Assembly (NCBI RefSeq): GCF_000786655.1
Contig: NZ_JROM01000011.1
Coordinates: 62,001 to 126,000, forward strand
Reading direction: 5' to 3'
Source of the DNA: Kocuria marina
GTDB lineage: Bacteria > Actinomycetota > Actinomycetes > Actinomycetales > Micrococcaceae
Length of the DNA: 64,000 bases
Shown: in pieces, positions 51,768 to 60,216 of the stretch
Position numbering within the stretch: the first letter of the stretch is position 1
Layout: the number at the start of each line of letters is the position of its first letter
Translations under genes and position numbers: made by a program
The notes under the pieces: model-generated
Seen by the model: the letters and a program-made list of their open reading frames with translations, nothing else
Told to the model about the DNA's origin: nothing
The model's database searches: none

Positions 51768-53402
51768 TCAGTGCGTGATCATGATGCCCACTCCCGGACC
51801 CAACGGCAGGCCGAGGAAGTAGAAGACCATGAGAATGAGAACCCACACCACCCAGAAGGGGACCACGAACGGAATCATCCTGGCCATCACCGTCCCCAAC
51901 CCGGCAGAGGGTTCGTACTTACGGAGCATGGCGAGCAGCACGACCATGTAGGGGTTGAGAGGGGTCATCACCTGCGTCGCCGAGTCACCCACGCGGAACG
52001 CCGCCTGGATGAAGGCGGGCTCGAATCCCAGGATCCCGAACATCGGCACGAAGACTGCGGCCATCAGGGTCCACATGGAGGATCCCGACACGATGAACAG
52101 GTTCAGGATCGAACACAGAATGATGAACCCGATGATCACGGGGAAGCCGGTGACACCTGCGTTTTCCAGACCCGATGCGCCGGTGACCGCGATCCAGGAA
52201 CCGATCCCGGACCAGTTGAACAGCGCGATGAACTGCCCCAGGATGAACGCCAGGACCAGGAAGGACGTCATGTCCTTGAGAGCTGCTCCCATCATCACCG
52301 GGACGTCCTTGAATCCCCGAACGGTCCCCGCAATCCGGCCGTAGACGTACCCGCTCACGGAGAAGAACACGAAGATGATGAAGACGATGGACGCCAGCAG
52401 CGGTGATTTGGGGAGGAAGTTCCCGTCTTCGTTGCGCCATGGTGAGCTCGGCAAGAGTGCGAAGACGGTCAGTGCCACACCGATCAGCACGAACGTCACA
52501 CATGCCCACAGAAGTGCCTTTTTCTCCCTGGGGGACAATTCGGCCTCGACCTGGGGTTCCCGGGATTCCGCAACGGTTTGCTCGTCCCCCACGATGCGCA
52601 TGGCGCGGGTGTCGGTCATGAGCTGACCCGTCTCCGGGTTGACCTCGTCCCTGGACACCCCCGCTCGCATGACTCGCGGTTCCACCACCTTGTCGATGAC
52701 GAACCCCGCCACGCAGGAGAGTACGAGCGCCGCGACGATGTTGAAGTAGTAATTGGACAGCGGGTTGACCTCGGTGGCGTGATTCGCGAGCGCGGGCACG
52801 GTCGGGATCACGGCGTTGGTGATGCCCGCGAACAGGGCATCGAGCGACGTCGGGAAGATGTTGGTGGAGTAACCAGCACCGGCCGAAGCGAAGCCGCCGA
52901 GCAGACCTGCCACCGGGTGACGGCCGGCTGCTTTGAACGCGAGGGCGGCCAGGGGCGGAATCACTACGAACGCGGAATCGGCCATGATCGACCCCACCAC
53001 GCCCACGAAACCCACGGTGTACGGCAGCAACCAGCGCGGGGCTCCACCGATCGTGAATCGGATGGCCGCGGCCAGGAACCCGGACTTCTCCGCGATCCCG
53101 ATCGCCAGCAGAATGGTGGCCACGGTGACCAGCGGCGGGAACCCGATGTAGTTCTCACCCAGGGTCGTGGTGAACCACGCGAGACCTTCCCCGGTGAACA
53201 GACCCTTGATCGCCAGGGAATCATCCTTCCCCGGTACGTGTACGACCACGTTGCCCCAGGCCATGGCGGTGGACACGACCGCCGTGATGAGGAACAGGAT
53301 GGTGAACAGGGCGAAGGGCTCGGGCAGCTTGTTGCCCACCCGCTCGATACCGGTGAGGAGTCTGTCTCCCACATTCGATCTCTTGGTCGCGGTGGCGGTC
53401 AT
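51768..53402 (-). CDS. AbgT-family transporter
   Basis: 544 aa, about 13 membrane segments. LLTGIERVGNKLPEPFALF, ADSAFVVIPPLAALAFKAAGRHPVAGLLGGFASAGAG-type sequence, FIVSGSSMWTLMAAVFVPMF and LMVFYFLGLPLGPGVGI are AbgT landmarks. E. coli AbgT imports p-aminobenzoyl-glutamate, and other members export sulfonamides. Here it is 59 bp upstream-adjacent to an M20 hydrolase gene on the same strand, the abgT-abgB layout, so p-aminobenzoyl-glutamate or another N-acyl amino-acid conjugate is the likely cargo. Confidence 0.9.
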   Translation of the reverse strand: MTATATKRSNVGDRLLTGIERVGNKLPEPFALFTILFLITAVVSTAMAWGNVVVHVPGKDDSLAIKGLFTGEGLAWFTTTLGENYIGFPPLVTVATILLAIGIAEKSGFLAAAIRFTIGGAPRWLLPYTVGFVGVVGSIMADSAFVVIPPLAALAFKAAGRHPVAGLLGGFASAGAGYSTNIFPTSLDALFAGITNAVIPTVPALANHATEVNPLSNYYFNIVAALVLSCVAGFVIDKVVEPRVMRAGVSRDEVNPETGQLMTDTRAMRIVGDEQTVAESREPQVEAELSPREKKALLWACVTFVLIGVALTVFALLPSSPWRNEDGNFLPKSPLLASIVFIIFVFFSVSGYVYGRIAGTVRGFKDVPVMMGAALKDMTSFLVLAFILGQFIALFNWSGIGSWIAVTGASGLENAGVTGFPVIIGFIILCSILNLFIVSGSSMWTLMAAVFVPMFGILGFEPAFIQAAFRVGDSATQVMTPLNPYMVVLLAMLRKYEPSAGLGTVMARMIPFVVPFWVVWVLILMVFYFLGLPLGPGVGIMITH

Positions 53403-53461
53403 GTGTACTCCATCGAGGTCAGTGGTCGAAAAATGTCGATGCGTGGCCCGCCGGCTCCGGT

Positions 53462-54856
53462 TCAGTCGAAATAGCTCTCCACGGCAATGCCGCCCCCGCC
53501 GGCGTGGAAGTCATCACGGACGTGTTGAGCCAGTGCATCATCGACCAGATAGTCGAGAGCCACCGCTGCCAGTCCGTAGGCGCCGTCGACACCCGCAGCT
53601 TCTGCCTGCGGGGTAGCTGCAGCAGCCGCGAAATCCCGGGTGTGCAGGCCCATGTCCTGGTCCGTGATGCTGATCAACGGGTGGATACCGGGAATCCGAT
53701 AGCTGACGTTGCCGAAGTCCGTGGACGCGGCCAGCACCTCGGACACAGTGCCCGCCGGGTAAGGATCGCGCCCGCGGCGTCGCTGAGCGAGGACCCACCG
53801 ATCGGAGAGGGGCGAATTGCCCAGCACGGGAAGGGCGGCGGGGGACGAATCCCAATCGATCTCGACATCCACCCCGGCCATCAGCGCGGCACCCTGGAGA
53901 ACCTCGGTCACCCGTTGGGACAAGGCCTTTAGGGTCGCAGGGCGCTGGGAACGGACGTACAGCTGCAGGGTGGCTGCCTCGGTGATGATGTTGGGGCGTT
54001 CTCCGCCCTCGGGTGGTACGGCATGGATCCGATCGGTGGGCGGGGTCTGCTGTCTCAGCAGGCCCAGCCCCTGGTAGGCGAGCACCGCGGCGTCGAGAGC
54101 GTTGCGTCCCATGAACGGGTGCGACGACGCGTGAGCTGCCGCACCGCGATAGTGCACCGTGCACTGACGGCGACCGAGCCACACCTGGTCCACGAGATCC
54201 GCGATGTAGGAGTGCACCATGACCGCGGCGTCGATACCCTCCAGTGCACCTGCTCTGGCCATGATCTCCTTGCCACCTTCACCCTCCTCTGCGGGCGTTC
54301 CCAGGTAAACCACGCGGCCGGAAAACGCGGAGGGTGTGCCCCGGATGAGCTCGACGAGTGCCACGAACGCACCCAGGCCGGTCACGGCGATCACATTGTG
54401 TCCGCAGCCGTGGCCGATACCGGGCAGGGCGTCGTACTCCGACATGATCGCGATGGTGCGGTGACACGCCGGGTCGAAGTCCTCGGAGGTCACCTCAGCG
54501 CGAATGGCGGTGTCCAGACCGAAAGCGGGGTTCTCCGCGGGAATGTCATGGTCCGCCAGATGATCCACGATCAGCTTGACCGCACGATGTTCCTGGAACG
54601 CCGTTTCGGGGTTCTCATGCAGTTCGTGCAGTACGTGACCGAGCGCCGCGGTCTGGCCGTCGATCAAGGATTCGAGACGCTCGTGCAGCTCATCCGCTGC
54701 GCCGTCGTGGCTGGCCAAGTGATGTTTCAGCTCGTTCTTACGGCGTTCCGTGTCCTGCTCGAGCTGTTCGAGGTAGGCCCGGGAGGGCTCGGAATTGATC
54801 GTCAGGTGGTGGCAGTCGCGGTCTGGGGTTTCTTCCGGTGAGTGGCTCGTTCCCAT
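53462..54856 (-). CDS. M20-family amidohydrolase (AbgB-like)
   Basis: 464 aa from ATG 54856, with a TACGCT -10 eight bases upstream (leaderless type); a longer in-frame form has no support. Metal-binding motifs of M20D enzymes are seen: HELHENPETAFQEH, ALPGIGHGCGHNVIA and TPAEEGEGGKE, followed by the lid-domain VHYRGAAAHASSHPFMGRNA. With the AbgT transporter gene downstream it forms a likely uptake-and-cleavage pair for aminobenzoyl-glutamate or similar amides. Confidence 0.87.
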   Translation of the reverse strand: MGTSHSPEETPDRDCHHLTINSEPSRAYLEQLEQDTERRKNELKHHLASHDGAADELHERLESLIDGQTAALGHVLHELHENPETAFQEHRAVKLIVDHLADHDIPAENPAFGLDTAIRAEVTSEDFDPACHRTIAIMSEYDALPGIGHGCGHNVIAVTGLGAFVALVELIRGTPSAFSGRVVYLGTPAEEGEGGKEIMARAGALEGIDAAVMVHSYIADLVDQVWLGRRQCTVHYRGAAAHASSHPFMGRNALDAAVLAYQGLGLLRQQTPPTDRIHAVPPEGGERPNIITEAATLQLYVRSQRPATLKALSQRVTEVLQGAALMAGVDVEIDWDSSPAALPVLGNSPLSDRWVLAQRRRGRDPYPAGTVSEVLAASTDFGNVSYRIPGIHPLISITDQDMGLHTRDFAAAAATPQAEAAGVDGAYGLAAVALDYLVDDALAQHVRDDFHAGGGGIAVESYFD

Positions 54857-54928
54857 ACTTGGGGAGCGTAACAAGTGATTCGAATCACCCAGGAGAGCGA
54901 CCCTGCGGTGTCGCGGCCCGAGACACGA

Positions 54929-54960
54929 CGGTGCCCCGCACCACGGGGTACGGGGCACCG
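54929..54960 (-). terminator. Hairpin terminator of fba
   Basis: CGGTGCCCCG (54929-54938) and CGGGGCACCG (54951-54960), 15 bp past the fba stop. Confidence 0.7.
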
Positions 54961-54975
54961 GAGGAGCCGGGGGAC

Positions 54976-55998
54976 CTACTTGATGGAGGTACCCGCGGAA
55001 CCGAGGTTCTGGCACGCTTCCACCACGCGGGCGGCCATGCCGGTCTCGGCCTCGGCGCCCCACACGCGGGGGTCGTACTTCTTCTTGTTGCCGACCTCGC
55101 CGTCGACCTTGAGGACGCCGTCGTAGTTGTCGAACATGAACCCGGCCACGGGGCGCGTGAACGCGTACTGGGTGTCGGTGTCCACGTTCATCTTGATCAC
55201 GCCGTAGGACACCGCGTCCGCGATCTCCTGCGCGGTGGAGCCGGAGCCGCCGTGGAACACGAGGTCGAACGGGCGGTCCTTGCCGATCTTGGCGCCCACC
55301 TCGTCCTGGATCTGCTTGAGCAGTTCGGGGCGCAGGCGCACGTTGCCGGGCTTGTACACGCCGTGCACGTTACCGAAGGTCAGCGCCGTGATGTAGCGGC
55401 CCTTCTCGCCGGCGCCCAGGGCCTCGATGGTCTTCATGCCGTCCTCGACGGTCGTGTAGAGCGTGTCGTTGATCTCGCCGACGACGCCGTCCTCCTCGCC
55501 GCCCACGGCCCCGATCTCCACCTCGAGGATGATCTTGGCCTTGTGGGTGCGCTCCAGCAGTTCCTGGGCGATCTTGAGGTTCTCGTCCAGGTCGATCGCG
55601 GAACCGTCCCACATGTGCGACTGGAAGATGGGGTCCTCACCGCGGGCCACGGCCTTCTCCGACTCGGCCAGCAGCGGCAGCACGAAGCCCTCGAGCTTGT
55701 CCTGGGGGCAGTGGTCGGTGTGCAGGGCAATGTTGACGTCGTAGTTCTTGGCGACCTCGCGAGCGAACGCGGCCATGGCCAGCGAGCCGGTCACCATGTC
55801 CTTCACGGAGGAACCGGACCAGTAGGCCGCCCCACCGGTGGACGCCTGGATGATCCCGTCCGAACCCGCCTCGGCGAAACCGCGGATCGCGGCGTTGAGG
55901 GTCTGGGAGGAGGTCACGTTGATGGCCGGGTAGGCGAAGCCCTTCTCCTTGGCCCGGTCGATCATCTCGGAGTAAACGTCAGGGGTTGCGATGGGCAT
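54976..55998 (-). CDS. fba: Class II fructose-bisphosphate aldolase
   Basis: 340 aa. Zn/substrate sites are conserved: ALHTDHCPQDKL (with the catalytic Asp and a Zn His), HMWDGSAIDLDENL, GEEDGVVG loop, GNVHGVY and LVFHGGSGSTAQE. Cleaves fructose-1,6-bisphosphate in glycolysis and gluconeogenesis. GAAGGAG precedes the ATG. A single-gene unit. Confidence 0.97.
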   Translation of the reverse strand: MPIATPDVYSEMIDRAKEKGFAYPAINVTSSQTLNAAIRGFAEAGSDGIIQASTGGAAYWSGSSVKDMVTGSLAMAAFAREVAKNYDVNIALHTDHCPQDKLEGFVLPLLAESEKAVARGEDPIFQSHMWDGSAIDLDENLKIAQELLERTHKAKIILEVEIGAVGGEEDGVVGEINDTLYTTVEDGMKTIEALGAGEKGRYITALTFGNVHGVYKPGNVRLRPELLKQIQDEVGAKIGKDRPFDLVFHGGSGSTAQEIADAVSYGVIKMNVDTDTQYAFTRPVAGFMFDNYDGVLKVDGEVGNKKKYDPRVWGAEAETGMAARVVEACQNLGSAGTSIK

Positions 55999-56109
55999 GA
56001 AACACTCCTTCTACTGGGTTCCCGATGCACGGCTGGACCGTGGCCTGAGGCCTGTTTCCAGTCTAGGCGACGGGTCTGCTCGTGACCCGGGACGGCACCG
56101 CAAAATTGC

Positions 56110-56182
56110 GGCCCACCACGGGATGAACCGTGGCGGGCCGATCGTCTCAGAGCCGCGCCGTGGTCACGCCGCCGTGACCACG
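56110..56182 (-). terminator. Two hairpins downstream of the lipase gene
   Basis: GGCCCACCACGG/CCGTGGCGGGCC (56110-56139) and CGTGGTCACG/CGTGACCACG (56159-56182) lie between the lipase stop and the fba promoter region. Confidence 0.6.
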
Positions 56183-56246
56183 TGCGGACCCACGGGTGAC
56201 CTCCTCGGTGGGTGCGCGGCGCCCGGGGGTCGTTGCCCCGTGGCGC

Positions 56247-57626
56247 TCACAACCGCCAGCACGAGCTGGTCTGCGGGATGCCCTTGAACCGTGCGTCCAG
56301 GTAGACGAGCATCGAGGGAATGCCTTCCAGAGAGGCCCCCACATGGGTGGGCGTGGCGAGCGTCTGCATGGAGACGTTCACGCCGGAGGCGCACCATTTC
56401 TGGGCGAGCCGTCGGCCCGACTGGTAGGGCACGACGTCGTCCGCCACGGTGTGGGCGATGCGCACCGGGACACGAGGGTGGCGGCCCGCAGCACCGATGG
56501 TCTGCTCGTCCAGGTACGCCTTCAGAGCGGGGTCCCCGAGCAGCTGGGAGAAGGAGCGCCCGTCAGCCGTGAGCTTCTCGGACGGCACCAGGGCGTCGGC
56601 GAGGACGGTGCCCACCAGGCAGCTGTCCTGGGCCTTGTCATAGCGCCTCTGTCCTTCCGCATTGAGTCTGTCCCGAACCGCCACCCCGGAGTCCTCGGCC
56701 GCCCCCATCACGTAGAAGGACAGGCCGGAGAAGAGAGAGGAGTCGATGTGCTGACCCGTGAGTGTGAGGTCCGCGGGCGGCGCACCCACCCAGGCACTCT
56801 TGAGCTGCACCTCTGGGGCGTACTCAGGGGCGCTCTCCGCGGCTGCAGCCGTGGCACCGCCGCCCTGCGAGTATCCCACGGCGGCCACGGGGGTCTTAGC
56901 GTCCACTCCCTCCATGCCGAGCTGCTGCGCACCGCGCACGGCATCGAGCACGGCGTGAGCCTGGTCCACACGGTTCATGTAGGTGTGGGCGCCGTCAGTG
57001 CCCAGACCGATGTAGTCCGGGGCCACCACGTTGTAGCCGGCATTGATCAGACCGGCCAGGCTGAGGCCTTCGTAGTTCGTGCCCATGGCCATCTGACGGG
57101 ACGGCGCGCACGAGTCACCCATACCCTGGGTGCCCGAGGACAGCACCACGAGCGGCCGTGGGCCGGGCTTGCGCCACGCCGCCTTGGACTGCAGCACGGT
57201 GCCCGTGGTGGCCACGGCCTGGTTCTTGCTGTTGGTGGTCCTGTACATGATGCGCGTGGCGGACGCATTGGGCTTGATGAGCTTGACGGGGTCCAGGTAG
57301 AACGTGGACGGCTCCGAACGCACCACACCCCCGTTGGCGGCAGGCAGCTGCGCCGGGGTGCTGTAGAAGTCCGTGTCCGTGGAGCTGCGGAGCTTCTTCA
57401 GCGCATCCTCGCGAGCAAGATCATCGCGGGTCAGACCCTGCTCCTGGAGCTTCTGGTCCTGCTCGCTGCGCGGCAGCTCGGAGAAACCGCCATCCGGTGC
57501 GGAGCCTGCTGCGCTCTGCGCATTCGCGGGCTGCAGTCCAGCAAGCAGCAGCCCAACGCCCAGGGTGAGGGCACCCGCAGAACGCCGCAAGGACGATGGC
57601 CGTGTGGTCGAGGCAGCCATGAGCAT
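56247..57626 (-). CDS. Secreted lipase (LIP family alpha/beta hydrolase)
   Basis: 459 aa from ATG 57626, with AAAGG spaced for this start rather than the ATG two codons later. Signal peptide ending at ANA|QS (about residue 36), then a helical pro-region rich in E/Q/D/K. The hydrolase fold carries the nucleophile elbow GYSQGG (residues 242-247), the oxyanion/early strand PLVVLSSGTQGMGDSCA, and C-terminal D and H in VADDVVPY and TPTHVG. It resembles the Candida-type/actinobacterial secretory triacylglycerol lipases. A CRP/GlxR-type palindrome lies just upstream. Confidence 0.88.
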   Translation of the reverse strand: MLMAASTTRPSSLRRSAGALTLGVGLLLAGLQPANAQSAAGSAPDGGFSELPRSEQDQKLQEQGLTRDDLAREDALKKLRSSTDTDFYSTPAQLPAANGGVVRSEPSTFYLDPVKLIKPNASATRIMYRTTNSKNQAVATTGTVLQSKAAWRKPGPRPLVVLSSGTQGMGDSCAPSRQMAMGTNYEGLSLAGLINAGYNVVAPDYIGLGTDGAHTYMNRVDQAHAVLDAVRGAQQLGMEGVDAKTPVAAVGYSQGGGATAAAAESAPEYAPEVQLKSAWVGAPPADLTLTGQHIDSSLFSGLSFYVMGAAEDSGVAVRDRLNAEGQRRYDKAQDSCLVGTVLADALVPSEKLTADGRSFSQLLGDPALKAYLDEQTIGAAGRHPRVPVRIAHTVADDVVPYQSGRRLAQKWCASGVNVSMQTLATPTHVGASLEGIPSMLVYLDARFKGIPQTSSCWRL

Positions 57627-57639
57627 GCGAACCTTTCAT

Positions 57640-57659
57640 CATGTGATTCAACTCACATG
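57640..57659. promoter_or_regulatory. CRP/GlxR-type palindrome before the lipase gene
   Basis: CATGTGATTCAACTCACATG is a perfect 7+6+7 inverted repeat containing TGTGA-N6-TCACA (57642-57657), the exact cAMP-receptor consensus core. It ends 13 bases before the lipase ATG, next to the AAAGG site. That position fits repression or a downstream-located site better than classic activation. Confidence 0.65.
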
Positions 57660-57705
57660 ACCCTACGGTAACTTCTGCCTCCTGGCTATGGTCGGCTGGC
57701 GTTTT

Positions 57706-58401
57706 TCACGCTCCCGCGCCCTTCGTGACGTCGGACGAGGGCGCAGGACGCTGCTCGAACACGTGGCGGCGGATCCATGCATGCATGGTCACGGCGGCGG
57801 CCGCTCCGGCGTTGATGGAGCGGGTGGAGCCGAACTGCTCGATGGCCAGCACCGCGTCCGCCTCCGCGACGAGCTCCTCGGAGACCCCCGGGCCCTCCTG
57901 ACCGAACACCAGGACGCAGCGTTCGGGCAGCTCGAACGTCTCGAGCAGCTGGGAACCGGGGACGTTGTCGATCGCGAGCACCGCGAGTCCCTCGCCGCGT
58001 GCCCAGGCCGTGAACTCCGCGACACTCGCGTGGTGGCGCACGTGCTGGTAGCGGTCCGTGACCATGGCTCCGCGGCGGTTCCAGCGGCGTCGCCCGATGA
58101 TGTGCACCTCACGAGCCAGGAACGCGTTGGCGGTGCGCACCACGGAGCCGATGTTGAAGTCGTGCTCCCAGTTCTCCACCGCCACGTGGAAGGCGTGGCG
58201 CCTGGAGTCCAGGTCCGCGATGATCGCGTCCATGCGCCAGTAGCGGTACTGGTCCGCAACGTTGCGGCGGTCGCCCTCGCGCAGCAGCTCGGGGTCCCAG
58301 CGCTCGCCGGCGGGCCACTCGCCCTGCCAGGGGCCCACGCCGACGACGCGGGGCGCAGCGTCGTCGTCCTGCCGAGACCCGGACGCGTCCGGCTCAGTCA
58401 A
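57706..58401 (-). CDS. SpoU/TrmH-family RNA methyltransferase
   Basis: 231 aa. SPOUT motifs: VENWEHDFNIGSVVRTANAF (motif 1), VFGQEGPGVSEELV (motif 2) and STRSINAGAAAAVTMHAWI (motif 3). These enzymes 2'-O-methylate tRNA or 23S rRNA. The first 45 residues are a tail (QDDDAAPR; encoded by a near copy of the recurrent motif) before the conserved domain. The start overlaps the pyrE stop by 8 nt, so translation is coupled. Confidence 0.9.
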   Translation of the reverse strand: MTEPDASGSRQDDDAAPRVVGVGPWQGEWPAGERWDPELLREGDRRNVADQYRYWRMDAIIADLDSRRHAFHVAVENWEHDFNIGSVVRTANAFLAREVHIIGRRRWNRRGAMVTDRYQHVRHHASVAEFTAWARGEGLAVLAIDNVPGSQLLETFELPERCVLVFGQEGPGVSEELVAEADAVLAIEQFGSTRSINAGAAAAVTMHAWIRRHVFEQRPAPSSDVTKGAGA

Positions 58402-58975
58402 GCCCGAGCTCGTCCTTGGAGTAGGCGTACAGGCACGGGACGCCCGCGGTCTCCTCGATGCGCTCCTTGGCGCCGGTGCGGCGGTCTACGATCACGGCAA
58501 CGGCCACGACGTTCGCGCCCGCCTTCTGCAGCGCCTCCACGGCGGTCAGGGCGGAACCGCCGGTGGTGGAGGTGTCCTCCACGACCACCACGTCCCGACC
58601 CACCACGCTGGGGCCCTCCACCTGACGCCCCATGCCGTAGGACTTCTGAGCCTTGCGCACCACAAAGGTGTCGACGGCGCGGCCCTGGTCCCCGGCCGTG
58701 CGCATGATCGCGTTGCCCACCGGGTCCGCGCCCATGGTGAGCCCACCGGCGGCGTCGAACGCGATCCCGGCCTCGTCCAGCAGACCGAGCATGACCTGAC
58801 CCACGTACCGGGAGGCCTCGTGGTGCAGGGTCACCCGGCGCAGGTCCACGTAGTAGTCCGCTTCGATGCCGCTGGCCAGCGTGACCTTGCCCCGCACCAC
58901 GGCGAGGTCCTTGATCAGTTCGCGCAGGCGCTCACGGGCGGTGGCCAGGTCCACGGGAGAGAAGTCGGTGCTCAT
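58394..58975 (-). CDS. pyrE: Orotate phosphoribosyltransferase
   Basis: 193 aa. The PRPP-binding motif VVVVEDTSTTGGSALTAVEA and the upstream GGLTMGADPVGNAI loop, plus FVVRKAQKSYGMGRQVEGP, identify PyrE (type I PRTase). It converts orotate to OMP in pyrimidine synthesis. A TAAACT -10 lies six bases before the ATG in the 30-bp gap after tdk, so it may have its own leaderless promoter. Confidence 0.95.
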   Translation of the reverse strand: MSTDFSPVDLATARERLRELIKDLAVVRGKVTLASGIEADYYVDLRRVTLHHEASRYVGQVMLGLLDEAGIAFDAAGGLTMGADPVGNAIMRTAGDQGRAVDTFVVRKAQKSYGMGRQVEGPSVVGRDVVVVEDTSTTGGSALTAVEALQKAGANVVAVAVIVDRRTGAKERIEETAGVPCLYAYSKDELGLD

Positions 58976-59005
58976 ACGGGCAGTTTACGTCTCGGGGCTA
59001 ACCCC

Positions 59006-59629
59006 TCAGCCCAGCCTGCCGCCGGATTCTCGCAGGTAGCACGCCGCGCACAGGGACTCGTAGGTGACGGCCACGCCGTCGATGGCCACCTGGTCCCCCT
59101 CGAACACGAAGTCGTCGCCCACCTTCCGCGTGTTGAACAGGGCCTTGCGTCCGCAGCGGCAGATGGTCTTGAGCTCCTCCAAGGTGTGGGCGAGCTCCAT
59201 GAGCCGCTCGGAGCCGGGGAAGGAACGGGTACGGAAGTCGGTGCGGATGCCGTAGGCCATCACGGGCACGTCCAGCAGCACGGCGATCCGTAGCAGGTCG
59301 TCCACCTGCCCGGTCTCCAGGAACTGCGCCTCGTCCACCAGCAGGCACGCCACGGGCTGGGCGTCCACGTGCTCGAGCAGGGCCTCCGGGTCATCGCCGG
59401 TGGAGTGGCGCTTGAACAGGCCCATGGCGCTCTCGCCGGGCTGGATCAGGAAGTCCACCGTGCGGGTGACACCCAGCCGGGAGAGGATTTGGTCCTCGCC
59501 CTTGGTGTCCACGTGGGGTTTGGCGAGCAGCACGCGCTGCCCGCGCTCCTCGTAGTTGTAGGCGGCCTGGAGCAGCGCCGTGGATTTCCCGGAGTTCATC
59601 GCGCCGTAGCGGAAGTAGAGCTTGGCCAC
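59006..59629 (-). CDS. tdk: Thymidine kinase
   Basis: 207 aa from GTG 59629. P-loop GAMNSGKST (9-17), the DEAQFLETGQ catalytic/Walker B segment, YGIRTDFRTRSFPGS lasso-region sequence, and Zn-binding cysteines in CRCGRKA and CAACY. Phosphorylates thymidine. A TAGACT -10 (minus strand, 59643-59638) eight bases before the GTG and no ribosome site suggest a leaderless start. Upstream sequence ends an apparent gene remnant. Confidence 0.95.
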   Translation of the reverse strand: MAKLYFRYGAMNSGKSTALLQAAYNYEERGQRVLLAKPHVDTKGEDQILSRLGVTRTVDFLIQPGESAMGLFKRHSTGDDPEALLEHVDAQPVACLLVDEAQFLETGQVDDLLRIAVLLDVPVMAYGIRTDFRTRSFPGSERLMELAHTLEELKTICRCGRKALFNTRKVGDDFVFEGDQVAIDGVAVTYESLCAACYLRESGGRLG

Positions 59630-59635
59630 GGTCGG

Positions 59636-59885
59636 TCAGTCTATCGCCGCCCGCAGCCACGCCTTCGACGGGCGCGGCCAGCGCTGCACGCGGCCGTCCT
59701 CGGGGGTCGCCTCGACCGCGTACTCGATCTCACCCGAGGCCGGGCCTGCGGCAGGTGGGCCGTGTACTCGCCGTTCAGTGCGGTCTCCCGCATGGGCGTG
59801 CGGGTGGTCTCCGCGTCGTCCGCTCGGCGGCTCAGCAGCGTCACCGCCTTCACCGGGGTGCCGCCGCAGCCTTCCGCGCGGACGC
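59636..59885 (-). pseudogene. C-terminal remnant of an unidentified gene, frameshifted
   Basis: Minus-strand coding-like sequence ending ...SGEIEYAVEATPEDGRVQRW and a stop at 59636. The preceding part, GTPVKAVTLLSRRADDAETT through ALNGEYTAHLP, is in another frame; the shift falls near 59750. The composition (E/D/T/V/Y mix, high third-position GC) is protein-like. It reads as a beta-sandwich C-terminal domain of a larger hydrolase-like protein, but no family is recognised. No start codon or N-terminus remains. Boundaries are approximate. A sequencing error could also explain the shift. Confidence 0.4.
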
Positions 59886-60115
59886 GCACCCGGGAGAACG
59901 CGCAGCTGGCCACCGTGCTCGCGGAGGAGCGCGTGCGGCTCGAGGGGCAGGCACGCGAGCTGCTGCGGCTCAGCGGGTGCACCACCGTTCCCGCGGAGCT
60001 GGTGATCTCCCTGGGGGAGGGCGTCATGTTCAAGCTGCACGTGGAGAACCGCACGGGGATCGCCCGGGAGACCGTGGCGGCCATGGCGGAGCTGCTGAGG
60101 TACCGGCGGGACTGA
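59886..60115 (+). pseudogene. 3' fragment of an unidentified plus-strand gene
   Basis: Plus-strand coding-like sequence with almost all third positions G/C, including VLAEERVRLEGQARELLRLS, ELVISLGEGVMFKLHVEN and ending MAELLRYRRD then TGA at 60115. Upstream of about 59886 the same frame turns into a shadow of the minus-strand remnant, and no start with a ribosome site is seen. It may be a truncated gene joined to the previous remnant by deletion or inversion. A short intact gene starting at an internal GTG near 59920 is the alternative. Confidence 0.35.
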
Positions 60116-60216
60116 ACCGCCCCGGACGCTGCCCGCCGCCCGGCGGGCGTGGCGCGGCGACACCATCCGCGCTCCGATTCGGCCGCGCGTCCCCGCGTGC
60201 GCTCCAATGGACGGTG

